The translations under genes and the position numbers were made by a program. A stretch of DNA of 64,000 nt from Legionella sp. MW5194 (GTDB taxonomy: Bacteria; Pseudomonadota; Gammaproteobacteria; Legionellales; Legionellaceae), in the NCBI RefSeq assembly GCF_016864235.1, contig NZ_CP045732.1, positions 2,046,001 through 2,110,000 on the forward strand, written 5' to 3'. Of the stretch, positions 25,926 through 34,032 are shown piece after piece. The notes under the pieces are model-generated. The model was not told where the DNA came from, searched no databases, and worked only from the letters and a program-made list of their open reading frames with translations. How positions within the stretch are numbered: the first letter of the stretch is position 1; every line of letters starts with the position of its first letter.

Positions 25926-27497
25926 ATGCGACGCCAATGGTACATCGGTTTTGGAGTGGTTTTATTAGGCATCCTGCTGTTTCTGGTGATGCTGCATGAT
26001 ACCATCTGGTTTTTAGCGGTATTGACACCGATTGTCATTCTCTGGATCTACGACATCACCCAGAAAGAGCATACCATATTGCGCAATTTCCCGGTTCTTG
26101 GGCATTCCCGCTACCTTCTTGAATTTTTCCGCCCGGAAATTCAGCAGTATTTCATTGCCGACAATGAAGCGGAACGACCGTTCAACCGCGAAGCACGCTC
26201 ACTCATTTACCAACGCGCCAAAAATGTACGTGACACGGTTCCTTTCGGTACTGAACGTGAAATCACCCAGGTGGGATATACCTGGGTTTTGCATTCGCTG
26301 GCACCCAAGCATGTTTCTGAAGTCGAACCGCGCATTATTGTGGGCGGACCCGATTGCAAACAACCTTACAGCGCTTCGCGCTTAAACATTTCAGCCATGA
26401 GTTACGGCTCGTTATCGCCCAATGCCATCATGGCCTTGAACAAAGGAGCGCAACTGGGCAGCTTTGCCCACAATACCGGTGAAGGGGGTCTAAGCCCTTA
26501 CCATCTGCAGGGCGGCGACATCATTTTTCAGCTAGGGACAGCTTACTTTGGCTGCCGCGATGATCAGGGGCGTTTCAGTGAAGACGAGTTTAAAATTGAA
26601 GCGAACCGCGAACAGGTCAAAATGATTGAAATCAAATTATCTCAGGGCGCAAAACCCTCGCATGGTGGTATTCTGCCTGCCGCCAAGCTGACACCGGAAA
26701 TTGCAAGGGTCAGGAAAGTAAAAATGGGAGAAGATGTCCTGTCTCCCCCTGCACATACCGCGTTCAATTCGCCAATTGGTCTACTGGAATTTGTAAAAAA
26801 ACTCCGTGATTTGTCAGGCGGAAAACCCATTGGTTTTAAATTGTGCGTGGGTCGTAAAGAGGAATTTCTGAGCATTTGCAAAGCCATGCTGACAACCAAT
26901 ATTCTGCCGGATTTCATCACGGTAGACGGTGCCGAAGGCGGTACCGGAGCCGCACCGCTTGAATACACCAACCGGGTCGGCGAACCGCTGGAAGCGGCAC
27001 TGGTGTTTGTGCACAATGCCTTGGTCGGCATCAATGTACGTGACAAAATCCGCGTCATTTGCAGCGGCAAGGTGTACAGCGGCTATGATCTGGTCGCTAA
27101 AATCGCCATGGGCGCCGACATGTGCAATGCCGCGCGGGCCATGATGATGGCTATCGGCTGTATTCAGTCCAAACAATGCAATGCCAACACCTGCCCTACC
27201 GGGGTTGCAACCCAGAACGAGCGCCTGCAACGCGGCCTGGTTGTGGATGTTAAAAAGCAGCGCGTCGTCAATTACCATCGCAACACCATGAAAAGTTTTC
27301 TGGAAATGGTGGGGGCCATGGGTCTTTCCAATCCCAGCGATTTAAAACCCGACTTTCTGATGCGTCGTGTCAGTGAAGAATCCGTGAAATCCTTTTGTGA
27401 AATCTATGACTATTTAAAACCGGGTCAGCTTTTAGGGCCGGACATCCCGCCAAGTTATAAAAAATACTGGGATTTGGCAACGGCGGAGAAATTCTAA
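25926..27497 (+). CDS. FMN-binding glutamate synthase family protein
   Basis: A 523-aa protein with two N-terminal membrane segments (about 5-40) followed by a GltB-type (beta/alpha)8 barrel. Motifs: ISAMSYGSLSPNAIMALNKGA, NTGEGGLSPYH, KLSQGAKPSHGGILPAAKLTPEIA, TVDGAEGGTGAAPLEYTNRVG, and a CIQSKQCNANTCPTG cluster of three Cys matching the 3Fe-4S site of glutamate synthase. It lacks the glutaminase and GXGXG domains of full GltB. Such stand-alone proteins are widespread and their reaction is poorly defined. AAGGAGAGAAAAAC precedes the ATG. Confidence 0.87.
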   Translation: MRRQWYIGFGVVLLGILLFLVMLHDTIWFLAVLTPIVILWIYDITQKEHTILRNFPVLGHSRYLLEFFRPEIQQYFIADNEAERPFNREARSLIYQRAKNVRDTVPFGTEREITQVGYTWVLHSLAPKHVSEVEPRIIVGGPDCKQPYSASRLNISAMSYGSLSPNAIMALNKGAQLGSFAHNTGEGGLSPYHLQGGDIIFQLGTAYFGCRDDQGRFSEDEFKIEANREQVKMIEIKLSQGAKPSHGGILPAAKLTPEIARVRKVKMGEDVLSPPAHTAFNSPIGLLEFVKKLRDLSGGKPIGFKLCVGRKEEFLSICKAMLTTNILPDFITVDGAEGGTGAAPLEYTNRVGEPLEAALVFVHNALVGINVRDKIRVICSGKVYSGYDLVAKIAMGADMCNAARAMMMAIGCIQSKQCNANTCPTGVATQNERLQRGLVVDVKKQRVVNYHRNTMKSFLEMVGAMGLSNPSDLKPDFLMRRVSEESVKSFCEIYDYLKPGQLLGPDIPPSYKKYWDLATAEKF

Positions 27498-27510
27498 ATC
27501 CGCCCGACAA

Positions 27511-27537
27511 TGGCCGGGGTTTATTTTTCCCCGGTCA
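27511..27537. terminator. Bidirectional terminator between convergent genes
   Basis: TGGCCGGGG and CCCCGGTCA pair in a 9-bp stem (one wobble) around a T-rich loop. The hairpin overlaps the stop codon of the minus-strand methyltransferase and lies 13 nt after the plus-strand gene. Confidence 0.55.
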
Positions 27538-28294
27538 CAACAAACACCGACAATTTAAAAAAGTAATCCCCCTGGTAGTGATCTTTCACTTTTTCGGCAT
27601 AGGTTTGCACCATGGCTTCATTGATGCGTTTGATTTCGTCAGGCTCAATTTGCCCATGGAAGAAAGCGATGCCGTTTACAAATTTACGGAAGGTGTCTAA
27701 TGAAGGTAATGTCAAGGCTTCGCCGACGCGTTGAATGTGCACTGTTTTAAGCGGCAAATCATGGAGATGCTCCATGCCCTGATGAAGTCGGGAGTAATCC
27801 ACAGGCGGCTTGAATTCGCGCAGGGAAGCAAACTGCCCTGAATCCCTGACACTGTTAAACGTCCACATGAAGGGATCATCCCCGGTAGGGAACAGCGTGA
27901 AAAACCGGCCTCCTGGTTTAAGCGCCCGGGTGATATTAGCGAATGCCCGTTTGATGTCGCTTGCCCATTGCGGACACCAGAAAGACACAATGTAATCAAA
28001 CGCCGTCTCAAAAGGCAACGTCAATACATCCGCCTGTTGCCAGTCAGCATTCGGGTAATCCCTGGCGGTTTCTTTAGCCAGCGCCAACATGTTGTCCGAG
28101 GCATCGACACCCAGAAAAGAGCCGAGGGGTACCTTTTCAATGATTTTTAAACTGAAACTGCCGTTACCGCAGCCGATATCCAGCACCGCATCTTGCGGTT
28201 TGATTTCTAACTGGGGTAAAAACGTGTCGGCGATGGTGGCTTGGATAAAGGAGCCGATGGCATAGTCTGATGCCGGCCATTCCTGATTTGACAT
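27521..28294 (-). CDS. Class I SAM-dependent methyltransferase
   Basis: A 257-aa methyltransferase with AVLDIGCGNGSFSLKIIEK (motif I), FLGVDASDNMLALAKE (motif II), WQQADVLTLPF, FDYIVSFWCPQWASD (motif IV) and LKPGGRFFTLFPTG. It resembles trans-aconitate or UbiE-like enzymes; the substrate is unknown. ATG at 28294 has AGGAAATC directly upstream and is preferred over the longer frame from 28321. Confidence 0.85.
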   Translation of the reverse strand: MSNQEWPASDYAIGSFIQATIADTFLPQLEIKPQDAVLDIGCGNGSFSLKIIEKVPLGSFLGVDASDNMLALAKETARDYPNADWQQADVLTLPFETAFDYIVSFWCPQWASDIKRAFANITRALKPGGRFFTLFPTGDDPFMWTFNSVRDSGQFASLREFKPPVDYSRLHQGMEHLHDLPLKTVHIQRVGEALTLPSLDTFRKFVNGIAFFHGQIEPDEIKRINEAMVQTYAEKVKDHYQGDYFFKLSVFVVTGEK

Positions 28295-28312
28295 GATTTC
28301 CTCACAATAACG

Positions 28313-28332
28313 CCCGGGCACTCAGGCCCGGG
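28313..28332 (-). terminator. Hairpin after the 280-aa exported protein gene
   Basis: CCCGGGC and GCCCGGG form a 7-bp all-GC stem with a 6-nt loop, 7 nt after the stop at 28339; a short T-rich tail follows on the minus strand. Confidence 0.45.
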
Positions 28333-28338
28333 ACAAGC

Positions 28339-29181
28339 TTATAAACAATGTTTGTTGTCGTATTTGACGCAGTGATGACCAAAGTACATTCGCAAGGGTG
28401 AAGTATAGACCTTGGGCGCCTTCTCCATCAAAAACAGAAGTTCCGGCTGCAGTTCCACGTAATTGGCATGGCTTAGCACTCCTGAGTAGGTCCGGTCAGC
28501 AAAAGCATAGAACCAGCGATTAATGAACGGCAGGATCAAACCCGGATCGTTGGAATAAAAGCGCTCATAAATGTCATGAGTCAGCTCATTCATCAGATCA
28601 TAGTTGCTGGCGAAATAATGGCTCTGATTATCATGTCGATAGCGAAGCAGCGTGCTGTCATTACGATGATTCAAAACCCCCGCATCGATATTAAGCGACA
28701 CCGCAACACCCGTTGCGGATTCCACCTCAAAAGGAACACCCAGTAAATCCTGGCCATTGTGTGAGCGCAGGTAATTTTCAAGGTAATAAATGGCACCATC
28801 GTTTAAGGGATCAAAATAACTGTTGATGGCGAATTGAACCGCATACTCGGTTTTGGGATCATAACCGCAGAAAACCAGGGTATTGTATAAAAATTTCTCA
28901 TGGGTAATTTTTGACACGAAAAAATCTTCAATGTCCTGAATGATCGCCTCGCAATGGCGTTCGCCGCTGAGCGCACCCTGGACACGCACAACCTGAGTCG
29001 GGTAAGGCTGATGTCGCTCGAATCCTTGCCCATGCCCTGCAACATCCTGAAAATTGCTGTATTGCTTCACAACTGCCTGGCCGTCAAACACCGGATCAAT
29101 CACGGCTTTAGGCGGCTCTGCGAGGTTGGCGAAACTTACCGGGGACAGCAGAAACAATGACGCTACAAGTGACATTTTCAT
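28339..29181 (-). CDS. Exported protein of unknown function
   Basis: A 280-aa protein I do not recognise. A signal peptide is clear (MKMSLVASLFLLSPVSFA). The mature part has five Cys, is rich in aromatic residues, and has segments such as AIYYLENYLRSHNGQDLLG and ELTHDIYERFYSND. It has no internal membrane span and no evident catalytic motif. AAGGAATTAATT before the ATG is a good ribosome-binding site. Export points to the periplasm or secretion. Confidence 0.7.
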   Translation of the reverse strand: MKMSLVASLFLLSPVSFANLAEPPKAVIDPVFDGQAVVKQYSNFQDVAGHGQGFERHQPYPTQVVRVQGALSGERHCEAIIQDIEDFFVSKITHEKFLYNTLVFCGYDPKTEYAVQFAINSYFDPLNDGAIYYLENYLRSHNGQDLLGVPFEVESATGVAVSLNIDAGVLNHRNDSTLLRYRHDNQSHYFASNYDLMNELTHDIYERFYSNDPGLILPFINRWFYAFADRTYSGVLSHANYVELQPELLFLMEKAPKVYTSPLRMYFGHHCVKYDNKHCL

Positions 29182-29374
29182 AATTAATTCCTTTTAAAAT
29201 GAAAAAGACTTCGCGAGGGCTTACGAAGACGGATAACTTCCTCCAAATTCATTCTACTCTGACTTGACGATAACACCAAATCAACACAGTGAATCAGGAT
29301 TCGCCATCCCGTTTGCACGGTCCCGGCGTATCCGGTATGGTAAGAGGCTGCGGCATCGCAAATCAGGCCAGGAC

Positions 29375-30469
29375 ATGGATAAGAACATTCGAATTTACGC
29401 AGAAACAGCGGAAGCGCTGGGACTGCCGGCTGTATTCCAGCCGGAACTGAATATACTGAACATCAAGCTCAGCCGCCGCTGTTATTATTTTCATGCCGCC
29501 ATCACCCCGTTTAATCAGGGCGCGAGTATTTACATTGCCAAACACAAATACCTGGCCAATTATTTGCTCGCCAGGGCCGGTTTTCCAGTCCCTAAAGCGG
29601 CCTTGCTTCTTGCCAACCATTTCAGCCACACGATTCTTTGCCAAAAAATAGAGCATTTTCGCTTTCCGCTGGTCGCCAAGCCGGCACAGGATACGGTGCG
29701 TGGACGTGATGTCTTCTGCAACATTAAAGACATAGACACCCTCCATGCTTACCTTGATGGGCAATTAAAGACGCATAAATCCATGCAGGTGGAAGAATTT
29801 CATCAGGGCCTTAAAGAATACCGTGTCCTGGTGTTTAAACGCCGCGTGATTGGCGTCGTTGAGCGCTTCGGCGCCAGGGTAACGGGCGATGGGCATCAGA
29901 CCCTTGCCCAGCTGATTGAAGCCAGTAACGCGGCGCGTGAGAAATTAAGCGAGAAATTAACCATTTCGCCGCTGGTGGTTGACCAGGAATACCAGCAATG
30001 CCTGACTGAACAGGGCTTAACCCTGGAAAGCATTCCCGCGGCAGGACAAACCATTCATTTGTGCCATACTGTCAACACCGGGCGTGGCGGCGATATCGTC
30101 TCCCATGGCAAAAAAATCCATCCCCGCAATGCCCGCCTGCTGGTAAAGGCGGCAAAAACCCTGGGTCTGCAGTTTGTTGGATTTGATGTGTTATGTGAGG
30201 ACATTAATCAGTCGTTTGATCACACCCAATGGCTTATTCTCGAAGGCAATTTCAATCCTAACATCACCATTCATGAGATTCCTCATCGTGGAACTCCAAG
30301 TCCTGTCACCCGCATCCTGCTGATCGATCTAATCAAACGTCACCCGCTGGCCTATCTTGCCGCTTTATCCCGCAAAAAATACGTCGGCATTGGCATAAAA
30401 TTTACCTTGATTGTGGGCTTGATCCTGCTTCTGGAGCAATTGGCTAAACACATTTTGATTTTTAATTGA
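29375..30469 (+). CDS. ATP-grasp ligase resembling the cyanophycin-synthetase core, C-terminal membrane anchor
   Basis: A 364-aa ATP-grasp protein. ANYLLARAGFPVPKAALL, FPLVAKPAQDTVRGRDVF, EEYRVLVFKRRVIGVVERFGARVTGDGHQTLAQLIE, LTEQGLTLESIPAAGQTIHL, NTGRGGDIVSHGKKIHPRN and LGLQFVGFDVLCEDI follow the order in cyanophycin synthetase, but the Mur-ligase half is absent. The last 25 residues are hydrophobic (FTLIVGLILLLEQLAKHILIF), a likely membrane anchor. The frame extends upstream to a TTG at 29264; ATG at 29375 with AGG about 5 nt before is preferred, though the longer form cannot be excluded. Predicted to join amino acids or peptides; substrate unknown. Confidence 0.78.
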   Translation: MDKNIRIYAETAEALGLPAVFQPELNILNIKLSRRCYYFHAAITPFNQGASIYIAKHKYLANYLLARAGFPVPKAALLLANHFSHTILCQKIEHFRFPLVAKPAQDTVRGRDVFCNIKDIDTLHAYLDGQLKTHKSMQVEEFHQGLKEYRVLVFKRRVIGVVERFGARVTGDGHQTLAQLIEASNAAREKLSEKLTISPLVVDQEYQQCLTEQGLTLESIPAAGQTIHLCHTVNTGRGGDIVSHGKKIHPRNARLLVKAAKTLGLQFVGFDVLCEDINQSFDHTQWLILEGNFNPNITIHEIPHRGTPSPVTRILLIDLIKRHPLAYLAALSRKKYVGIGIKFTLIVGLILLLEQLAKHILIFN

Positions 30470-30546
30470 TTTCCTGGATTTTCTCTTGTAAATCCCTGCT
30501 CCGCGTGAAATTATCTTGTTATTTTTTTATTCACAAGGAGTTGAAT

Positions 30547-31788
30547 ATGAAAGAAACCATTCCCGAACAAATCAGTGCGTTAAAAACACGAATAACGACG
30601 CTGGGAAAACTTAAAACCATCAACCCCGCCGCCCATTGGAATCCACAGGAGCTTATCCACAGGCCCACTTACATTGAAGTGCCTCTTCATCAGACCAACA
30701 TGCTGAATAAAGCCAAAGAAGCCGAGGCCGCGGCGCAAAAAGAGCTGTATGGCGAGTTTAAACAAATGCAGACCTATCTCGCCACCCAGCCTCCTGACCC
30801 ATTGCCGCAGAAGCGAATTAACCGGTTATTTAAAAAATTCCACGCTGCTCTGGCTTTTGAAAGAAACAACTTAAACGCCCTCTTTGACAATTATGCTCCC
30901 TTTGTGGGTGAAGCGCTTATGCCCATCACCACGGCCAGTGAACTGAAAAAGTTTATTCTCGAAGTCACCCGGTTTGATTATGATCTGCGCCTGGCTCTGG
31001 GCCACACCCAGGCACTCAGCAGCGTGATTATCAGCTGCCTGGAGTTATACTATCCCTTAGTCAGCACCAATCAAACGCTCTGCAGCAGCATTAAAAATAA
31101 ATTAACATTGCTGAATGAACTCTGTAAGTTAATCGAACAAAAAAACGAGCAGTATGCCTTATGCAAGTCAAAAGTAAGACAACACATTCAAACAGCAAAA
31201 GGCAATGGGGAAATTCAGCAACACTACAAAGCGATGGCCATAGAAGCCAAACAGGCCCGCGAGTTGCAAGAAAAAAATAAAAAAAACAAGCAAGAGGCAC
31301 TTTCTCTTGCCCTGAAAACCAACGTGATTGATGGCAGCAGCCTGTGGCTAGCCGCTGACTCGTTTGATTTTGCCATAAAGAAAATGCGCGCCCAGCAGGC
31401 CGTTCTTGCCGAGAAGGCAAAAACCAACCCCCGCTATGTCAAGGCGAGTGACATTGCGGATAAACTGTGCAATGACTTGCAGCAATTACGACACGATTAT
31501 TTTGATGAGGGGACAATTCAAGGCATTGACACCTTAAGAGAAGCCTACGAAGGTCTGATTGGTGAGGCACGTACGGAATTAGCCAACCATCGCGGCGTAA
31601 ACCGATACGTCGTCGACACCCTGGCTTATTTCAATGTCAGAGCAGGCGGCTGTTTTGCCTTTTTCAAAGGGCCGAAAACCGATTCGGAAAGAAAACTGAA
31701 TGGTTTATTGCACGATTTAAATGCGATTGATTTTCCCGATCACAAAGACAATCGCTCCCTTCTACAGGTACCTTCATCGCCGTGTTAA
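30547..31788 (+). CDS. Orphan helical/coiled-coil protein, candidate effector
   Basis: A 413-aa protein I do not recognise. It is nearly all helical, with charged coiled-coil stretches near residues 50-75 (MLNKAKEAEAAAQKELYGEF) and 215-265 (EAKQARELQEKNKKNKQEAL). There is no signal peptide or membrane segment. AAGGAG at 30535-30540 fixes the start at 30547. Size, lack of known domains and coiled coils are common among Legionella type IV effectors, which is the only basis for that suggestion. It follows the ATP-grasp gene by 77 nt. Confidence 0.6.
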   Translation: MKETIPEQISALKTRITTLGKLKTINPAAHWNPQELIHRPTYIEVPLHQTNMLNKAKEAEAAAQKELYGEFKQMQTYLATQPPDPLPQKRINRLFKKFHAALAFERNNLNALFDNYAPFVGEALMPITTASELKKFILEVTRFDYDLRLALGHTQALSSVIISCLELYYPLVSTNQTLCSSIKNKLTLLNELCKLIEQKNEQYALCKSKVRQHIQTAKGNGEIQQHYKAMAIEAKQARELQEKNKKNKQEALSLALKTNVIDGSSLWLAADSFDFAIKKMRAQQAVLAEKAKTNPRYVKASDIADKLCNDLQQLRHDYFDEGTIQGIDTLREAYEGLIGEARTELANHRGVNRYVVDTLAYFNVRAGGCFAFFKGPKTDSERKLNGLLHDLNAIDFPDHKDNRSLLQVPSSPC

Positions 31789-31794
31789 GCGGCG

Positions 31795-33054
31795 TTAATC
31801 CCCCACCAGGCCATGCTTCTTACTGTGCTGTTGCACCGCCTCATCGAGACTGGCGGCCTCTGTCAGGGCCGCGACATTTTCACGGGTAAAAAACCCGTCA
31901 AACTGATGGCAGCGTTCAACGTATTCGGTAATCAGGATGGAATACGGCGAGTGTTTGGAAAAAATCTGCTTTAAATCCGGCTCCGTGCCGCAGGAGCCGA
32001 AAACCTGGGCAAGGAAGGGAATGGATAACTCATTTTGCAGGGTATTCACCACGTAATCAATGTTCTTAAGGCCGCATGGGTGATCGCCATCAATCACTTC
32101 AATGGCAATATGATGCATACGCCGGCCATAATTTCTGACAAAATTCTCCGTTGGCATGGGCAAGCCCTCAAACGAATTCACCATAAAAGGTGTATTATTG
32201 GCCGTAAATACCTTGGCCGGTGATTTAATGTCCTGCCCATGCGCGGTGCGATTAACATTGGTGGACGAATTCATATCGCTGATATTGTAAGCACCCCAAA
32301 AATAATAATTCGACAGGCATAACAACTCCAGAATCGCATCTTCACGTTCCCCGGCAAGAATACGGGTCGCCATGTGATCAATGCCTTTTAACAAGGGTTT
32401 AATGCCCTTGTCGATACTGAGTTGATCCATGCTGTCGAGTGCTTGCTGCTGTGCCCTGGTCAACTTAAAAGGTTGCCCGAGATTCAGGTTTTCAAAGTCA
32501 AAAATATCAGCATCGGTATAACCTAAGGCATTGAATGAGTAATCAGACAGTTTGGTGAAGGCAAACTGGCCATTGCAATAAAATTTATTTTCAGTGGTGG
32601 CCGGATCGCAAAAATGAAACCCCTGGGATTGAAGAATGTCCCTGGTTTCCTGCTGATTTTTTGTCTTGAACAGTTCGCCCACGTAGCGCGCATTAAATTT
32701 TTCCCGTGAATTGGGGTACATTTTATTGATGCGGGTAATGTCATCACGAAAATTGGGATCCAGCGGTTCGAGAATAATTAAAACAGGCGATTCGGTCGTA
32801 TTCACCAGACAATAAATTTTATGGGTATCGCTGATGTAGCTGGATTGATAGCGGTAAGGCGTCATGAGGTAGAGCTCTTTCAAATAACTCAACGCATCAC
32901 CCGTCTGCACCTGAATGACCACCGCACACATGTCACCGTATAAATCCTGCAAGCCTGCCGTTTGACGCCGCTCGTAGATTTTCATGCGGTATTCATTAAA
33001 ATAATCCGAGTTTTGCTTGTCGCCTTTCGGGGTATAGGTTAAGGGGTTGATCAT
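31795..33054 (-). CDS. HPPD-like (4-hydroxyphenylpyruvate dioxygenase fold) VOC protein
   Basis: A 419-aa protein not recognised at first sight, but residues about 220-400 follow HPPD. GIDHMATRIL...ILELLCLSNYYFWG matches the first iron-site strand and helix (H227), RRMHHIAIEV matches the second (H315), and ILITEYVERCHQFDGFFTRENVAALTEA matches the C-terminal FxEIIQR...GxGNFxALFEA block with E377 as third ligand. The N-terminal 200 residues would be a diverged first VOC module. All three iron ligands appear kept, so dioxygenase chemistry on a 2-oxoacid is possible. It differs from the usual about 350-aa legiolysin in length and sequence. Confidence 0.6.
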   Translation of the reverse strand: MINPLTYTPKGDKQNSDYFNEYRMKIYERRQTAGLQDLYGDMCAVVIQVQTGDALSYLKELYLMTPYRYQSSYISDTHKIYCLVNTTESPVLIILEPLDPNFRDDITRINKMYPNSREKFNARYVGELFKTKNQQETRDILQSQGFHFCDPATTENKFYCNGQFAFTKLSDYSFNALGYTDADIFDFENLNLGQPFKLTRAQQQALDSMDQLSIDKGIKPLLKGIDHMATRILAGEREDAILELLCLSNYYFWGAYNISDMNSSTNVNRTAHGQDIKSPAKVFTANNTPFMVNSFEGLPMPTENFVRNYGRRMHHIAIEVIDGDHPCGLKNIDYVVNTLQNELSIPFLAQVFGSCGTEPDLKQIFSKHSPYSILITEYVERCHQFDGFFTRENVAALTEAASLDEAVQQHSKKHGLVGD

Positions 33055-33309
33055 TGTGGGCTCCTGCTTTACTGTCGCCTTTACTACTTTCTAAGTATAT
33101 ACACAAAAAGAAAGGTCGAAGAAATGAGTAAAGACTACCTGATTTAAACAGATGCCTTTAATTCAATATTGAAATGTGATGAAATAAGCAACAAATAGAA
33201 ATTTAGTCTTCATTTTTAAATTATACAGCCAGTTTATTTGATTAGTTTTTGCTCATATGGTAGAATTTTTTGATTCTCAATTCATCTCTCTTTTAGTAGA
33301 AGAACGTGT
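33055..33309. other. AT-rich divergent intergenic region
   Basis: 255 nt between the divergent HPPD-like and haem-oxygenase-fold genes, clearly more AT-rich than surrounding DNA. It must hold promoters for both, but no single pair of boxes stands out. Confidence 0.5.
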
Positions 33310-34032
33310 ATGCCTAACAATAATTCAATAGCAACGCCTGCGTCACTGCAAGAATTTTTGGCACATGCCGATTCAATGTATCGCGCCTCCCTGGATACTA
33401 TTCCCTTATTTGATTCCAGCCAAACGCAACATTGGGATACGCAACAAAAGCGGCATTTTGCGGCCATTTTTTACCACTTGCGTGGCCATTTTATTAATTT
33501 TATGTGGTACATGGCCAATTTTTCATCCAACGAGCAAATCAAACAGGTCATATTAAATAATATCCATGAGGAAATAGGCATTGGCACCCGTTTTTCTCAT
33601 GAACTGCTGTATGAGCGTTTCGCCACGGAATGCCAGGTTAATATTCATGAGGAAATGCTGTCGGAAACCTTCTATCTTCCTTTTGCCCGTGAATTCAACA
33701 AAAAACATCTACAATGGCTTACCTGCCATAGTGAAGAGGAGCGGATCGCTGCTTTTGCCGCTTACGAACGACTTGATAACCTTGATTACCCTCTTTTGGT
33801 TAATTTGGCTAAATCGCTGCACATTTCACAACAAGGCATGGCCTTTTTTAACGTCCATGTCCATGTGACTCATTTTGATTCGGTACTCGATTTACTATTG
33901 CCAATATGGGAAACTGAGCAGAATAAAGTAAAAAGCGCGTTTGAATTTATTTATACTCATCAGCGTAAGATGTGGTCAAACTTGTCAGACGCCATCTTTT
34001 CACTGGTACGCTCTGAGGGGGTTGTTGCCTAG
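33310..34032 (+). CDS. Haem-oxygenase-fold iron-containing redox enzyme (HDO/CADD-like)
   Basis: A 240-aa all-helical protein of the haem-oxygenase-like diiron oxidase superfamily. FYHLRGHFINFMWYMANF, NNIHEEIGIGTRFSHELLYERF (E87/E88 and H97), AAYERLD (E153) and MAFFNVHVHVTHFD are the four metal-helix regions. In the last, the usual H-x3-D-x2-H pattern is not kept: H183 is present, but the expected Asp and His positions are Thr187 and Asp190, with extra His185 and His188. The active metal site may therefore differ. Relatives act in folate, terpene or amino-acid-derived reactions; the substrate is unknown. It overlaps the convergent kinase gene by 4 nt. Confidence 0.7.
   Translation: MPNNNSIATPASLQEFLAHADSMYRASLDTIPLFDSSQTQHWDTQQKRHFAAIFYHLRGHFINFMWYMANFSSNEQIKQVILNNIHEEIGIGTRFSHELLYERFATECQVNIHEEMLSETFYLPFAREFNKKHLQWLTCHSEEERIAAFAAYERLDNLDYPLLVNLAKSLHISQQGMAFFNVHVHVTHFDSVLDLLLPIWETEQNKVKSAFEFIYTHQRKMWSNLSDAIFSLVRSEGVVA

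Noticed and set aside
28313..28332. CCCGGG repeat as a restriction-related or mobile-element end
   Set aside because: It fits a simple hairpin after the upstream gene and has no partner sequence elsewhere in the window.
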